Assembly: GCF_001612805.1 (NCBI RefSeq)
Contig: NZ_BDBD01000002.1
Location: 62,001 to 126,000, forward strand
Source of the DNA: Nocardia coubleae NBRC 108252
GTDB taxonomy: Bacteria > Actinomycetota > Actinomycetes > Mycobacteriales > Mycobacteriaceae
Reading direction: 5' to 3'
Length of the DNA: 64,000 nt
Shown: one piece after another, positions 35,800 through 45,612 of the stretch
Layout: every line of letters starts with the position of its first letter
Numbering within the stretch: position 1 is the first letter of the stretch
Notes under the pieces: model-generated
The model's database searches: none
The model's input: the letters and a program-made list of their open reading frames with translations, nothing else
Told to the model about the DNA's origin: nothing
Made by a program: the position numbers and the translations under genes

Positions 35800-37158
35800 C
35801 TACATCGAGGCGATCAGCCGATCGACTCGCTCGTCGACCGACCGGAACGGGTCCTTGCACAACACTGTCCGCTGCGCCTGATCGTTGAGCTTCAGATGCA
35901 CCCAGTCGACAGTGAAATCGCGACCGGCCTCCTGAGCCGCGGTGATGAAGTCACCCCGCAACTTGGCCCGGGTGGTCTGCGGCGGCGTCTCGACCGCCGC
36001 GTCCACCGCCTCGTCCTCGGTGATCCGCTTCGCCAGCCCCTTACGCTGCAGCAGGTCGAACACCCCACGTCCACGCTTGATGTCGTGGTAGGCGAGGTCC
36101 AGCTGGGCGATCTTGGGATCGGACAGTTCCATGCTGTACCGGTCCTGGTACCGCTGGAACAGCTTGCGCTTGATCACCCAGTCGATCTCGGTGTCGACCT
36201 TGGCGAAGTCCTGCGCCTCGACCGCGTCGAGAGTGCGGCCCCACAGGTCGACGACCGCGTCGATCTGCGGGTCGCGGTCCCGGTTGCGCAAATGGTCCAC
36301 GGCACGCGCGTAGTACTCACGCTGGATCTCGAGCGCACTGGCCTGCCGTCCGCCCGCCAGCCGCACGGGCCTGCGGCCGGTGAGGTCGTGGCTCACCTCG
36401 CGAATGGCGCGGATCGGGTTGTCGAGGGCGAAGTCGCGGAACGACACCCCGGCCTCGATCATCTCCAGCACCAGCGAGGCGGTGCCCACCTTGAGCATCG
36501 TCGTCGGTTCGGCCATGTTCGAGTCGCCGACGATCACGTGCAGGCGCCGGTACTTCTCGGCGTCGGCGTGCGGTTCGTCGCGGGTGTTGATGATCGGGCG
36601 CGACCGGGTGGTCGCCGAGGACACACCCTCCCAGATGTGCTCGGCACGCTGCGACAGGCAGAAGGTGGCCGCCTTCGGCGTCTGCAGCACCTTGCCGGCG
36701 CCGCAGATGAGCTGACGCGTCACCAGGAACGGCAACAGCACATCCGAGATCCGGGAGAACTCGCCGGCACGCACCACGAGGAAGTTCTCGTGGCAGCCGT
36801 AGGAGTTGCCCGCGGAGTCGGTGTTGTTCTTGAACAGGTAGATGTCGCCGCCGATGCCTTCTTCGGCCAACCGCTGTTCGGCGTCGATGAGCAGCTCTTC
36901 GAGCACCCGCTCACCGGCCCGGTCGTGGGTGACCAGCTGCACCAGGCTGTCGCATTCGGCCGTGGCGTACTCGGGATGCGATCCGACGTCGAGGTACAAC
37001 CTGGCACCGTTGCGAAGGAAGACATTAGAGCTACGGCCCCAGGACACCACCCGGCGGAACAGGTACCGGGCCACCTCGTCGGGGGACAGCCGACGGTGAC
37101 CGTGGAAGGTGCACGTCACACCGAACTCGGTCTCGATCCCCATGATTCGTCGCTGCAC
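35800..37158 (-). CDS. pafA: Pup ligase (proteasome accessory factor A)
   Basis: PafA attaches Pup by its C-terminal Glu to lysines of target proteins using ATP. The 452-residue protein has the same length as mycobacterial PafA. The start GTG at 37158 gives [23 protein letters not shown], which includes the Mg-binding Glu; [20 protein letters not shown] contains the catalytic Asp. [22 protein letters not shown] and [22 protein letters not shown] are conserved. Upstream lies a hairpin that closes the pup-prcBA unit, so pafA likely has its own promoter in the 109 bases between. In mycobacteria pafA is followed by pafB and pafC; here a beta-oxidation cluster intervenes. Confidence 0.95.
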   Translation of the reverse strand: MQRRIMGIETEFGVTCTFHGHRRLSPDEVARYLFRRVVSWGRSSNVFLRNGARLYLDVGSHPEYATAECDSLVQLVTHDRAGERVLEELLIDAEQRLAEEGIGGDIYLFKNNTDSAGNSYGCHENFLVVRAGEFSRISDVLLPFLVTRQLICGAGKVLQTPKAATFCLSQRAEHIWEGVSSATTRSRPIINTRDEPHADAEKYRRLHVIVGDSNMAEPTTMLKVGTASLVLEMIEAGVSFRDFALDNPIRAIREVSHDLTGRRPVRLAGGRQASALEIQREYYARAVDHLRNRDRDPQIDAVVDLWGRTLDAVEAQDFAKVDTEIDWVIKRKLFQRYQDRYSMELSDPKIAQLDLAYHDIKRGRGVFDLLQRKGLAKRITEDEAVDAAVETPPQTTRAKLRGDFITAAQEAGRDFTVDWVHLKLNDQAQRTVLCKDPFRSVDERVDRLIASM

Positions 37159-37267
37159 ACTATCGACACTACAGCCATGACCAGTACCCGCGCGGCGCTC
37201 TGAGATCCCATTCGCATACGTGTTCACAACGATTCGGACAGCGAACGACCGTGTGCCCACGACGAGG

Positions 37268-37302
37268 TCGGGCCCGTGAACCGAGGTGGTTCACGGGCCC
37301 GA
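37268..37302. terminator. Hairpin after prcA
   Basis: TCGGGCCCGTGAACC (37268-37282), loop GAGGT, GGTTCACGGGCCCGA (37288-37302) form a perfect 15-pair stem, 20 bases after the prcA stop on the minus strand. No U-tract follows. It separates the pup-prcB-prcA unit from pafA. Confidence 0.82.
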
Positions 37303-37322
37303 TCACGATCTTCACCCAGGCG

Positions 37323-38090
37323 TCAGCCGTCCGAACCGTCCTCGGGTTCGGGCAGCTTCGCCTCGGTCACCTTCTTGCCGGTGGTCCCGGCCAGGGCCTG
37401 CTCGAGCGGGGCGCCCTGCAGGCGCCGGAACGCCCGGCGCGGACGTGCCTGCTCGAGCGTGGCCACCTCGAGCGACGCGACACCGAGCGAACGCTTGTCC
37501 TTGTCGGCTTCGGGCTGACCGGCCTGCAACGCGCCGATCGCCACCTTCAACGCCTCGTCCAGGGTGAGTCCCGGCTTGTAGGCGGCCTTGAGCGCGGTGA
37601 CGATGGGTTCGGTGGTGCCACCCATCACGACGAACTCGCGTTCGTCGACGATCGACCCGTCGAAGGTGATCCGGTACAGCACCGAGGTCGGCGCCTGTTC
37701 CGGGTACCCGACCTCGGCCACACACAGCTCCACCTCGTAGGGCTTGAGCTGATCGGTGAAGATCGAACCCAAACTCTGGGCGTAGAGGTTGGCCAGCGAA
37801 CGACCGGTGACATCGCGCCGGTCGTACTGGTACCCCTTCAGATCGGCCTGCAGGATGCCGCCGCGGCGCAGGGCCTCGAACTCGTTGTACTTACCGACCG
37901 CGGCGAACCCGATGCGGTCGTAGAGCTCGCTGATCTTGTGCAGGGTCGCCGACGGGTTCTCGGCGACGAACAGCACGCCCTTGTCGTACACCAGCACGAC
38001 CACGCTGCGGCCCCGACCGATGCCCTTGCGGGCCAGTTCGGTCTTGTCCCGCATGATCTGCTCGGCGGACGCGTAGTAAGGCAGCGTCAT
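37323..38090 (-). CDS. prcA: 20S proteasome alpha subunit
   Basis: The 255-residue alpha subunit forms the outer rings and gate of the 20S proteasome. [20 protein letters not shown] is the gating N-terminus; [40 protein letters not shown] and [19 protein letters not shown] are characteristic. The N-terminal catalytic Thr is absent, as expected. The tail after residue 230 is charged and variable. It overlaps prcB by four bases, which helps give equal subunit amounts. Confidence 0.95.
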   Translation of the reverse strand: MTLPYYASAEQIMRDKTELARKGIGRGRSVVVLVYDKGVLFVAENPSATLHKISELYDRIGFAAVGKYNEFEALRRGGILQADLKGYQYDRRDVTGRSLANLYAQSLGSIFTDQLKPYEVELCVAEVGYPEQAPTSVLYRITFDGSIVDEREFVVMGGTTEPIVTALKAAYKPGLTLDEALKVAIGALQAGQPEADKDKRSLGVASLEVATLEQARPRRAFRRLQGAPLEQALAGTTGKKVTEAKLPEPEDGSDG

Positions 38091-38929
38091 GCGCTGGCAC
38101 CCCCGTTCACTGCCGCTTCCCGGTCGGCCGCGATCGCCGCGGCGACCTCACCGAGACGTTCCTCGGTGACATCGGCCGCGCCCTCGGCGTCGATGGTCAC
38201 CACCGTCGGGTAGATCCCGCGCAACGCGTCGGGCCCGCCGGTGGCACTGTCGTCGTCGGCGGCATCGACCAGCGACTCCACCGCGATCCGCAGCGCCTGG
38301 TCCGCGTCGAGTCCGCGCCGGTAGAGCTTCTTGAGCGAGGACTTCGCGAAGTTCGAGCCCGAACCGACGGCGGTGTAGCCGAACCGTTCCTCGCTGCGCG
38401 AACCGACCACGTCGTAGGACACGATCCGCCCGGCCTTGTCGGGGTCGGTGACCTGATCGTCGTAACCGACGAGCAGCGGGATCACCGCGAGTCCCTGCAT
38501 GGCGGCGGGCAGGTTCTCACGCACCATCTTCGACAGCTTGTTGGCCTTGCCGTCGAAGGTGAGCGAGACCCCTTCGATCTTCTCGTAGTACTCGAGTTCC
38601 ACCGCGAACAACCGCACCATCTCCACGGCGAGCCCGGCCGTACCGGCGATGCCCGCAGCCGAGAAGGTGTCGGTGATGTACACCTTCTCCATGTCGCGCG
38701 AGGCCACCAGGTTGCCCTGGGTGGCCCGGCGATCGCCCGCGATCAGCACACCGCCGCGGTAGTTGACCGCGACGATGGTCGTGCCGTGCGGCGCGAAATC
38801 CGCGCCGACGAGCTCGCTGCCGCCGAACCTGTTGGCGGGCAACAGGTCCGGCGCGTGCATGCGGAGATGTTCGGTGAACGAGGAGAGCGTCCGACCTGCG
38901 TGCAGACGCAACGGGTCACCCTGGGTCAC
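38087..38929 (-). CDS. prcB: 20S proteasome beta subunit
   Basis: The 280-residue catalytic subunit has a propeptide of 49 residues; self-cleavage at [13 protein letters not shown] exposes Thr50 as nucleophile. The Lys/Asp partners sit in [13 protein letters not shown] and EKVYITD, and [18 protein letters not shown] is a further signature. The propeptide [12 protein letters not shown] is of the type that in mycobacteria keeps the enzyme inactive until assembly. It overlaps pup and prcA by four bases on each side, giving a tight pup-prcB-prcA operon. Confidence 0.95.
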   Translation of the reverse strand: MTQGDPLRLHAGRTLSSFTEHLRMHAPDLLPANRFGGSELVGADFAPHGTTIVAVNYRGGVLIAGDRRATQGNLVASRDMEKVYITDTFSAAGIAGTAGLAVEMVRLFAVELEYYEKIEGVSLTFDGKANKLSKMVRENLPAAMQGLAVIPLLVGYDDQVTDPDKAGRIVSYDVVGSRSEERFGYTAVGSGSNFAKSSLKKLYRRGLDADQALRIAVESLVDAADDDSATGGPDALRGIYPTVVTIDAEGAADVTEERLGEVAAAIAADREAAVNGGASA

Positions 38930-39120
38930 TGGCCGCCCTTCTGCACATATGCCCGCACGAAGTCCTCGGCGTTCTCCTCGAGCACATCATCGATCTCGTC
39001 GAGCAGGTCGTCGGTTTCCTCCGCGAGCTTCTCGCGCCGCTCCTGTCCTGCCGCACCGTCGCCCTCGGGGCCCTCGTCCTCGTCGCCACCCCCGGCGCGC
39101 TTGGTCTGCTCTTGTGCCAT
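38926..39120 (-). CDS. pup: Prokaryotic ubiquitin-like protein Pup
   Basis: The 64-residue disordered modifier has the Mpa-binding coiled-coil segment [20 protein letters not shown] and ends AYVQKGGQ. The C-terminal Gln must be deamidated to Glu by Dop before PafA can use it, and the dop gene lies upstream. The N-terminus is rich in Gly, Asp and Glu. The ATG follows AGGAGGT. It overlaps prcB by four bases and is 117 bases downstream of dop. Confidence 0.96.
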   Translation of the reverse strand: MAQEQTKRAGGGDEDEGPEGDGAAGQERREKLAEETDDLLDEIDDVLEENAEDFVRAYVQKGGQ

Positions 39121-39237
39121 GGCAGCCGACCTCCTCTTCCACTCAATGATCGTGCTCGTTCTTCAACCCTACCGAGCAGATCCGACAACATGGTCGATTA
39201 GCGATCGTATTGTCGCCCGGTCGTGCTGCTGATCGCC

Positions 39238-40737
39238 TCAGTGGGTGAGCTGTTCGACGAGATCGGCCGCCGACTCCGCCGCCTCGAGCAGCTTGCCTAC
39301 GTGGGCTTTCGTACCGCGCCGCGGCTCCAGCGTCGGGATGCGGACCAGCGAATCGCCACCGAGATCGAAGATCACCGAATCCCAACTGGCGGCGGCGATA
39401 TCGGCACCGAACCGGCGCAGGCACTCGCCGCGGAAGTAGGCGCGGGTGTTGGTCGGCGGGTTGGTCATGGCGTCTAGCACATCCTGCTCGCTGACCAGGC
39501 GCTTCATCGATCCGCGCGCGACCAGGCGGTTGTAGAGGCCCTTGTCCAGGCGCACATCGGAGTACTGCAGGTCCATCAGGTGCAGTTTCGGGGCGGCCCA
39601 GCCCAGGCCCTCACGGCTGCGCATGCCTTCGAGCAGGCGCAGTTTGGCCGGCCAGTCGAGCAGATTCGCGCATTCCATCGGGTCGCGCTCGAGCAGGTCG
39701 AGCACCATGGCCCAGTTCTCGACGATGTCGCGCACGCGCGGGTCGTCGTTGCCTTCGCGGTCGATGAACTTCGCGACCCGCTCGTGGTAGAGACGTTGCA
39801 GCGCAAGGCCGGTCAGTTCGCGGCCGTCGGCGAGGGCCACGGTGGCGCGCAGCGTGGGATCGTGGCTGATCTGGTGCACGGCGGTGACGGGACGGGCCAG
39901 CTGGAACTCCGAGAGGTCCTCGCCCGCCTCGATCAGGTCGAGCACCAGCGCGGTGGTGCCGACCTTGAGGTAGGTCGACATCTCGGCCAGGTTGGCGTCA
40001 CCGATGATGACGTGCAGCCGCCGGTACTTGTCCGCGTCGGCGTGCGGTTCGTCGCGGGTGTTGATGATGCCGCGCTTGAGGGTGGTCTCGAGACCGACCT
40101 CGACCTCGATGTAGTCGGCGCGCTGGGACAGCTGGAAGCCCGCGTGGTCACCGGACTGGCCGATGCCGACGCGGCCGGACCCGCAGATCACCTGGCGGGA
40201 GACGAAGAACGGGGTGAGACCGGCGATGATGTGACTGAACGGCGTATCGCGGTTCATCAGGTAGTTCTCGTGGGTGCCGTAGGAGGCGCCCTTGCCGTCG
40301 ACGTTGTTCTTGTACAGCTGCAGGCGCGGTGCGCCCGGCACGCTCGAGGCGTGGCGCGCGGCGGCCTCCATCACCCGTTCGCCCGCTTTGTCCCAGATGA
40401 CGGCGTCGAGCGGGTCGACGACCTCGGGCGCGGAGTACTCCGGGTGGGCGTGGTCGACGTAGAGCCGGGCCCCGTTGGTGAGGATCATGTTGGCCGCGCC
40501 GACCTCGTCGGCGTCGATGACCGGGGCGGGCCCGCTCATCCGGCTGAGGTCGAAACCGCGTGCGTCACGCAGCGGGGATTCCACCTCGTAGTCCCAGCGG
40601 GTGCGCTTGGCGCGCGGCACCCCTTCGGCGGCCGCGTAGGCGAGAACGGCCTGGGTGGAGGTGAGGATCGGGTTGGCCGTCGGCTCCGTGGGGGTCGAGA
40701 TGCCGTACTCGACCTCGATTCCGATGATGCGCTGCAT
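39238..40737 (-). CDS. dop: Pup deamidase / depupylase Dop
   Basis: Dop converts Pup-Gln to Pup-Glu and also removes Pup from substrates. The 499-residue protein is a paralog of Paf[19 protein letters not shown] contains the metal-binding Glu, then comes the Dop-specific loop (about residues 37-75), and [20 protein letters not shown] carries the catalytic Asp. [22 protein letters not shown] parallels PafA. In mycobacteria mpa lies close upstream; here a 7.8-kb accessory block separates them. Its 5' side faces a DUF418 gene across a region with a 24-base inverted repeat. Confidence 0.95.
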   Translation of the reverse strand: MQRIIGIEVEYGISTPTEPTANPILTSTQAVLAYAAAEGVPRAKRTRWDYEVESPLRDARGFDLSRMSGPAPVIDADEVGAANMILTNGARLYVDHAHPEYSAPEVVDPLDAVIWDKAGERVMEAAARHASSVPGAPRLQLYKNNVDGKGASYGTHENYLMNRDTPFSHIIAGLTPFFVSRQVICGSGRVGIGQSGDHAGFQLSQRADYIEVEVGLETTLKRGIINTRDEPHADADKYRRLHVIIGDANLAEMSTYLKVGTTALVLDLIEAGEDLSEFQLARPVTAVHQISHDPTLRATVALADGRELTGLALQRLYHERVAKFIDREGNDDPRVRDIVENWAMVLDLLERDPMECANLLDWPAKLRLLEGMRSREGLGWAAPKLHLMDLQYSDVRLDKGLYNRLVARGSMKRLVSEQDVLDAMTNPPTNTRAYFRGECLRRFGADIAAASWDSVIFDLGGDSLVRIPTLEPRRGTKAHVGKLLEAAESAADLVEQLTH

Positions 40738-40829
40738 GCTGTCGAGCCTAGGCGACGTGCCACCCCCGCACCGTCATCTCGGCCCCACGGGGTCGCCTCG
40801 GGCACCGGCACGGCTCGTCGATCGGGGTC

Positions 40830-40853
40830 GAGGTCCCCCGGACGGGGGACCTC
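40830..40853. repeat. Perfect inverted repeat in the dop/DUF418 divergent region
   Basis: GAGGTCCCCC (40830-40839), loop GGAC, GGGGGACCTC (40844-40853). The 10-pair stem lies 93 bases upstream of dop and 54 bases upstream of the DUF418 start. It could be an operator or an RNA hairpin in the DUF418 leader. Confidence 0.6.
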
Positions 40854-40906
40854 CGGTGGTCCTCGCGGGCGATCCGAGCCGAGCCGTCGCTCGCGATACT
40901 CGGATC

Positions 40907-42088
40907 ATGAGCGAGATCGTTACGCGGACCGAGACCGCGGTGCAGGCCGCGCCACGGCGGTTGCCCGCGCTGGATGTGTTGCGTGGCATCGCGATTCTGG
41001 GCACGCTCGGCACCAATGTCTGGATCTTCACCGATCCCGAGGGCCTCGTCGGTTATCTCGACGGGCTCGGTGCGGCCGCCGAGGGTGGGTGGATGTGGAC
41101 CGAGCGGGTGCTGCAGCAACTCGCGCAGGGCAAGTTCCTCGGTCTGCTCACGGTGATGTTCGGGATCGGGCTGGCAATCCAGCAGGATTCCGCGCGGCGG
41201 GCGGGCAGGCGCTGGCCGGGGAAGTATCCGATCCGGGCGGCGTTGCTGTTCCTGGACGGTTTGCTGAACTTCCTGCTCGTCGCGGAATTCGACGTGCTGA
41301 TGGGGTACGCGGTCACCGGCCTCGTCGTGGCCTATCTGCTGGCGACAAGCGAACGCGCGCAACGCCGTTGGGTGATCGTGGCGAGCGCCGTGCACGTGAG
41401 CATGCTCACGCTGCTCGCGGCCGCACTCGCCTTCGAACCGGACGACACGCGCGCCACCCCCTCGACGCTCGACCCGAACCCCTACGCGGACGGCTCGTTC
41501 GGAGAGCTGGTCGCCTTCCGGATCGACAACGCCCTCACCTTCCGCATCGAGACGATCTTCGTCTTCCCGATGTCGATCGCGCTGTTCCTGCTCGGTGCCC
41601 ACCTGTACCGGGCGGGCGTATTCCGGGCCGAGGGCGCACGAATTCGCCGGTGGCTCATGGTGATCGGTTTCGGCGTCGCCGCGCCGGTGGACTTCGCGGT
41701 CGGTGTGTTCGGCGGTGGTGACCTGGTCCTGTTCACCCGGTACGGCACCGCGCCGTTCGTGGCGCTCGGCATCCTCGCCGCCGTGGCCGGCTACTACCTG
41801 CGCGATCCGCGCGTGGGTTTCACCGGCGCACGCCTGAGCGAGGTCGGCCGGACCGCGCTGAGCTGCTACATCCTGCAGAATCTGATCGCCGGAATCCTCT
41901 GCTACGGATGGGGCTTCGGGCTGGCGGCCCGGGTGTCCGACGGTGCGCGCGTGCCGTTCACGATCGGGATCTACCTGCTGGTGGTCGCACTCATCGCCTG
42001 CTTCGCCCACCTGTGGTTGCGGCGGTTCGAGCGCGGGCCGGTGGAGTGGCTGTGGCAGCGCACCTACACCGCGCTGGCCCGCGGCTGA
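40907..42088 (+). CDS. DUF418-family membrane protein
   Basis: The 393-residue polytopic protein opens RRLPALDVLRGIAILGTLGTNVWIF, typical of DUF418/heparan-alpha-glucosaminide-acetyltransferase-like membrane proteins. The middle has KFLGLLTVMFGIGLAIQQD and FVFPMSIALFLLGAHLYRAG; the end has the DUF418 domain RTALSCYILQNLIAGILCYGWGFGL and FERGPVEWLWQRTYTAL. Eight to ten helices are expected. Members are thought to move acyl groups or small molecules, but substrates are unknown. The three-base gap to the convergent tetR gene leaves no terminator, so transcripts probably overlap. Confidence 0.85.
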   Translation: MSEIVTRTETAVQAAPRRLPALDVLRGIAILGTLGTNVWIFTDPEGLVGYLDGLGAAAEGGWMWTERVLQQLAQGKFLGLLTVMFGIGLAIQQDSARRAGRRWPGKYPIRAALLFLDGLLNFLLVAEFDVLMGYAVTGLVVAYLLATSERAQRRWVIVASAVHVSMLTLLAAALAFEPDDTRATPSTLDPNPYADGSFGELVAFRIDNALTFRIETIFVFPMSIALFLLGAHLYRAGVFRAEGARIRRWLMVIGFGVAAPVDFAVGVFGGGDLVLFTRYGTAPFVALGILAAVAGYYLRDPRVGFTGARLSEVGRTALSCYILQNLIAGILCYGWGFGLAARVSDGARVPFTIGIYLLVVALIACFAHLWLRRFERGPVEWLWQRTYTALARG

Positions 42089-42091
42089 CGC

Positions 42092-42823
42092 TCAGCGCAG
42101 CCGGTCCTCGGGCGGCGGGGCCGCCTCGGGGGCGACGAGCAGGTCGGCGACGAGCGAGTCCCGTTGCAGCGGAACACCGAGGCTGCGCGCGTTGCCCTCC
42201 AGCAGCGACAGCACCGATTCGGTGAGGATGCCCTGGATCTGCTCGGCGCCGAGCACCGGTTCCGGTTCGGCCCGCCAGCCGGCGATCACCGCGTCGACCA
42301 GGCCGACCACGGCCAGCGCCATCGGCCGGGCGCGTGCCGGATCGATGCCGAAGCGGGCCAGGGTCGCGGAGAACATGTCGGCCAGCTGACCGCCCATCTC
42401 CCGGCCCGCGGGCGACAGCGTGGGGGCGCCCTCCACCTGCGGTGCGGCGTCGCTGAGGAAGCGGTGCAGGTTCGGATGGCGTTCGATCCAGCCGAGATAG
42501 GTGCGGATCACCGCGCGCACCACCTCTTTGAGCGTGCCGTCGGGGCGCAGGGTCGGCAGCAGTTCGGCGAGCAGCAGATCGAGGATGCGCCTGCGGGCCA
42601 GGGCGTCGAGTTCGGAGCGTCCGCCGACGTGGCGGTAGACCACCGGTCTCGGCAGTCCGAGATGTTCGGCGATCAGCTGCACCGAGATCTCGTTGCCGTG
42701 TTCCTCGATGACCTCGATGGCGGCATCGATCATCTCCGTGCGGCGGCGGGCCTTGTGGCCCTGCCAGCGGGTGGCGCGCCCGTCGCCTGCGGTCTGCTCG
42801 GCCTGCGCGGATGATGCGATCAC
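42092..42823 (-). CDS. TetR-family transcriptional regulator
   Basis: This TetR protein has DNA-binding region RRRTEMIDAAIEVIEEHGNEISVQLIAEHLGLPRPVVYRHVGGRSELDALARRRIL. The ligand domain is of the TetR_C type seen near mycolata membrane genes. GTG 42823 gives about 243 residues; GTG 42844 and TTG 42874 are also open and no ribosome site decides. It is convergent with the DUF418 gene and divergent from the DUF6412 gene. It may control the DUF6412-YidC unit, but no operator was identified. Confidence 0.8.
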   Translation of the reverse strand: MIASSAQAEQTAGDGRATRWQGHKARRRTEMIDAAIEVIEEHGNEISVQLIAEHLGLPRPVVYRHVGGRSELDALARRRILDLLLAELLPTLRPDGTLKEVVRAVIRTYLGWIERHPNLHRFLSDAAPQVEGAPTLSPAGREMGGQLADMFSATLARFGIDPARARPMALAVVGLVDAVIAGWRAEPEPVLGAEQIQGILTESVLSLLEGNARSLGVPLQRDSLVADLLVAPEAAPPPEDRLR

Positions 42824-42982
42824 AGTGCCAACGATACGCGGCACAAAACTGACCGTGACATCGCGTTCCAGCAACCGGTGACCACGGTCCGGTTCCTCGC
42901 CAGCGTAGCGCGATCACGTGCCGCTCGGAGCACGGGCCTCGATCCCTCGGCACAGTGTGGGCGCGCCGGTATGCTCGGCGGC

Positions 42983-43282
42983 GTGCAGGCACGGGCGATG
43001 ATTCTGGCGTACGCGGTTCTCGCGTGCGTGCTGCCCGCCTTCGTGCTCATGACGACCCCCGGCGGCGAGACCGCGCGCATGCTCGCCTTCGGCGCGCTGG
43101 CGGCCGCGATGGTGTGCGCGCTGGTCGCCGTCACCAGCGGCAGGCACGTGCCCGTCCGAGTCGCGTGTGCCGGTCCGCCCCGTTCGGCGCAGCGCAGGCT
43201 GCGTGGCGCGTTCCTGCCGCAGAGCAATCCGGACGGCGCCGGTCGTCCACGTCCGCGAGCACCGGGAATCGATCACCGCTGA
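42983..43282 (+). CDS. DUF6412-type small membrane protein
   Basis: The product of about 99 residues has two hydrophobic helices (AMILAYAVLACVLPAFVLMT and ARMLAFGALAAAMVCALVAV) and a basic, Pro-rich tail. The pattern matches DUF6412 proteins that sit before a YidC-type insertase in many actinobacteria. A TATGCT box lies about seven bases upstream of the GTG at 42983, so the transcript may be leaderless; the ATG at 42971 is the alternative start. Function is unknown; the constant pairing suggests it assists the insertase or is its substrate. Confidence 0.7.
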   Translation: MQARAMILAYAVLACVLPAFVLMTTPGGETARMLAFGALAAAMVCALVAVTSGRHVPVRVACAGPPRSAQRRLRGAFLPQSNPDGAGRPRPRAPGIDHR

Positions 43283-43361
43283 CGGGCCCGCGCGCCTGTC
43301 GGATTCCGTGATCCCACCCCCCGCCGTGCCCTCGCACGCCTTTCGGACAGGTCGTTCCGTC

Positions 43362-44195
43362 ATGCTCGATTTCGTGTACTTCCCCGTGTCCGCACTCCTG
43401 TGGTGCTGGCACCAACTCCTCGCCCTCGCCTTCGGCCCGGCCACCGGCTTCACCTGGATGCTCGCCGTTGTCGCACTCGTTGCCACTGTGCGCGCGCTGC
43501 TGGTCCATACCGCGGTGCGCCAAGCCAGGTCGCAAGCGGTTCTGCGCACGCTGCAACCTCACATCGACCGCATCCGCGGCACCCACAAGGACGATCCGCT
43601 CGCTCAGATGACCGAGATCCGCCAACTGCACCGCGAGCACGGCGTACGCCTGTTCGCGGGTTTCGCGCCGATGATCGCGCAGGCCTTCGTCTTCCTCGGC
43701 CTGTTCCATGTGCTGCGCTCGTTCGACCGGACCGGGGCGTTCGCCGTCGGCCCGTTCACCGCGACGAGCACACCGTTGTCGCCGGAGGTCAACGCGGCCA
43801 CCGCGAACTACTTCTTCGGTGCCGACGAGGTCCGGGCCTTTCTCGATGCCCGCCTGTTCGGTGCGCCGTTGTCGGCGACGCTGTTCGGGGCCGGCGCGGC
43901 GGCGGCTGTGTTCGTGGTGGCGCTGGTGGTGATCGCCGCGCTCGCCACCCACTGCACCGCTCGCCTCACGCCCCTGGCAGCCGACAACCCGACGGCCTCG
44001 GTGATGCGGACGTTGTCGCTGTGGGTGTTCCCGGCGGGTGCGCTGGTGAGCGGGGCGATCCTGCCGATCGTGGTCCTGGTGTACTTCGCGACGAACGCCG
44101 TGTGGACCCTCTGCCAGCAATATCTCCTCCGCCGGGCCTTCATGCCCGAGGCCGCGGCGCCCGACGCGGCACCGCGACAACGAAAGGCCGGTTAG
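43362..44195 (+). CDS. YidC/Oxa1-family membrane protein insertase (accessory copy)
   Basis: This 277-residue Oxa1-fold protein begins MLDFVYFPVSALLWCWHQLL; TWMLAVVALVATVRALLVH holds an Arg at the position of the hydrophilic-groove Arg of YidC. The coiled cytoplasmic loop LQPHIDRIRGTHKDDPLAQMTEIRQLHREHG is characteristic. It lacks the large periplasmic domain and is shorter than the housekeeping YidC, which lies beside rnpA and jag near the origin in this group. It is thus a second, specialised insertase. It is followed after nine bases by the Nudix gene. Confidence 0.84.
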   Translation: MLDFVYFPVSALLWCWHQLLALAFGPATGFTWMLAVVALVATVRALLVHTAVRQARSQAVLRTLQPHIDRIRGTHKDDPLAQMTEIRQLHREHGVRLFAGFAPMIAQAFVFLGLFHVLRSFDRTGAFAVGPFTATSTPLSPEVNAATANYFFGADEVRAFLDARLFGAPLSATLFGAGAAAAVFVVALVVIAALATHCTARLTPLAADNPTASVMRTLSLWVFPAGALVSGAILPIVVLVYFATNAVWTLCQQYLLRRAFMPEAAAPDAAPRQRKAG

Positions 44196-44204
44196 TCTCG
44201 GGCC

Positions 44205-44756
44205 GTGTCGCCGCATCCGGAGTCCGAACTGCTCGCCGTGTACGACGCCGAGGGCCGCGTGACGGGTACGGCCGAGCGGGGCGTCGTCTATCGGGACGGG
44301 CTCTGGCACGCCAGTGCGGGCGTCCTCGTCCGATCCCTGGACGGGACGCGCGTCTATGTGCATCGGCGCACCGACAGCAAACTCGTCTTCGCGGGGATGC
44401 ACGACTGTCTGGCGGGCGGCGTGGTCGACGCGGGTGAGGACCCGGCCGACACGGCGGTCCGCGAATTGCGCGAGGAACTCGGCATCACCGTCACGCCGGG
44501 CACGCGCCTACCGCTGCGCGCCACGGCGTCCTGGGACGGTGTGTGGGCGGGCAGGCACCTGCGTTGTCATCTGTTCGGTTTCGAGTACCGCCACGACGGT
44601 CCGATCCGCCACCAGCCGTCCGAGATCGCGGACGGCTGGTGGTGGACCGAGGCCGAACTGCGGGCCGCGCTGAGCGACCCGACGTGGCCCTTCGTCCCCG
44701 ATACGCGGGCCGTCCTCGACGACCTGCTCACCGGGGACGAAGGCCCCCGGGACTGA
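44205..44756 (+). CDS. Nudix hydrolase
   Basis: This 183-residue protein contains the Nudix box GGVVDAGEDPADTAVRELREELGI, matching Gx5Ex7REUxEExGU with all residues kept. VYDAEGRVTGTAERGVVYRDGLWH at the N-terminus resembles isopentenyl-diphosphate isomerase-like and MutT-type Nudix proteins. The substrate is not evident. GTG start at 44205, nine bases after the insertase stop, so it is probably co-transcribed. It converges on a small secreted-protein gene. Confidence 0.87.
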   Translation: MSPHPESELLAVYDAEGRVTGTAERGVVYRDGLWHASAGVLVRSLDGTRVYVHRRTDSKLVFAGMHDCLAGGVVDAGEDPADTAVRELREELGITVTPGTRLPLRATASWDGVWAGRHLRCHLFGFEYRHDGPIRHQPSEIADGWWWTEAELRAALSDPTWPFVPDTRAVLDDLLTGDEGPRD

Positions 44757-44759
44757 GGG

Positions 44760-45071
44760 TCAGGGGTGGACGACGACCGACCAGGTCTGCATGCTGAAGG
44801 GCAGGTCACAGGCGGTCTGCGAGTGGAATCCGTGGAACGCGGGCTGGCCGTAGCGTTCGTAGCTGCTGAACCAGTTCCACCACGCCCAGCAGGTGACGCG
44901 CACCTGGTGCCAGACCGGGTCCCCGCACTGCGAGAAGGCGCCGGTGGCCGCCACGGGATTCGCCGAACAGCGCCCCGGTGGGGTGGCTTGCGCCGGCGCG
45001 GCGAGCATGGTCGACGCGCCGATGAGCCCGGCGGCGGTGGTCGCGACAGCGATCTTGCGAAGCGATTTCAT
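44760..45071 (-). CDS. Small secreted protein with four cysteines
   Basis: The 103-residue protein has a Sec signal peptide MKSLRKIAVATTAAGLIGAS...APAQA, cleaved near residue 28. The mature part of about 75 residues has four Cys (RCSAN, SQCGD, VTCWAWWNWF, TACDLPF), likely two disulfides, and is rich in Trp and Tyr. ATG 45071 is preceded by GGAGGTTGACATG, which favours it over an ATG four codons earlier. No family was recognised. It may be an envelope or secreted factor common in Nocardia. Confidence 0.72.
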   Translation of the reverse strand: MKSLRKIAVATTAAGLIGASTMLAAPAQATPPGRCSANPVAATGAFSQCGDPVWHQVRVTCWAWWNWFSSYERYGQPAFHGFHSQTACDLPFSMQTWSVVVHP

Positions 45072-45243
45072 GTCAACCTCCACGCGCGTGGTCGGGCTGC
45101 TCGGTGATCCGCAGGCTTGGCCACGCTCGGTCCGAATAGATGTGCAGCGGACACGGTGTCGCGCTGATGTGAGCTACATCATCGGATCCGGTCGACACGT
45201 TACGCCCGTGCCCGAATAGTTATCGCCGGGCAATCGCGGGTGT

Positions 45244-45612
45244 TCAGTCGAGCGCGCGCAGGGATTCCTCGTCACGGGCGACGACGGCGCCGCCGTCGGC
45301 GGTGAGCACGATCGGGCGCTGGATGAGTTTCGGGTGCTCGGCCAGCGCGCTGAGCCACCGGTCCCGGTCGGCGGCGGTGCGGCCCCAGCTCGCCATGCCG
45401 AGGTCCTTGGCGATCTGCTCGCCGGTGCGGGTGATGTCCCACGGCTCCTTGCCGAGGCGGGCGAGCACGGCGCGCAACTCCTCGACGGTCGGCGGGTCGT
45501 CGAGGTAACGCCGCACGGTGTACTCCACGCCGTTTGCGTCGAGGTGCGCGGTGGCGTTCCGGCTCTTGGTGCACCGCGGGTTGTGCCAGATCTCGGTCTG
45601 TCCAGATGTCAT
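45244..45612 (-). CDS. ArsC/Spx-type arsenate reductase-family protein
   Basis: The 122-residue thioredoxin-fold protein has the active-site Cys in IWHNPRCTKSRNATAHL and the RPIVLTADGG block of glutaredoxin-linked ArsC. The second half IAKDLGMASWGRTAADRDRWLSALAEHPKLIQ is also of ArsC type. No arsR, arsB or acr3 gene is nearby, so it may be a YffB-like relative rather than a working arsenate resistance enzyme. It is divergent from the methyltransferase gene across about 216 bases. Confidence 0.87.
   Translation of the reverse strand: MTSGQTEIWHNPRCTKSRNATAHLDANGVEYTVRRYLDDPPTVEELRAVLARLGKEPWDITRTGEQIAKDLGMASWGRTAADRDRWLSALAEHPKLIQRPIVLTADGGAVVARDEESLRALD

Noticed and set aside
39580..41721. 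713-codon plus-strand frame opposite dop and running through the DUF418 gene
   Set aside because: Covers the antisense of dop and a different frame of the DUF418 gene; neither part resembles a protein family.
45244..45612. Arsenic resistance operon
   Set aside because: Only an ArsC-fold gene is present; no arsR, arsenite pump or other ars gene adjoins.
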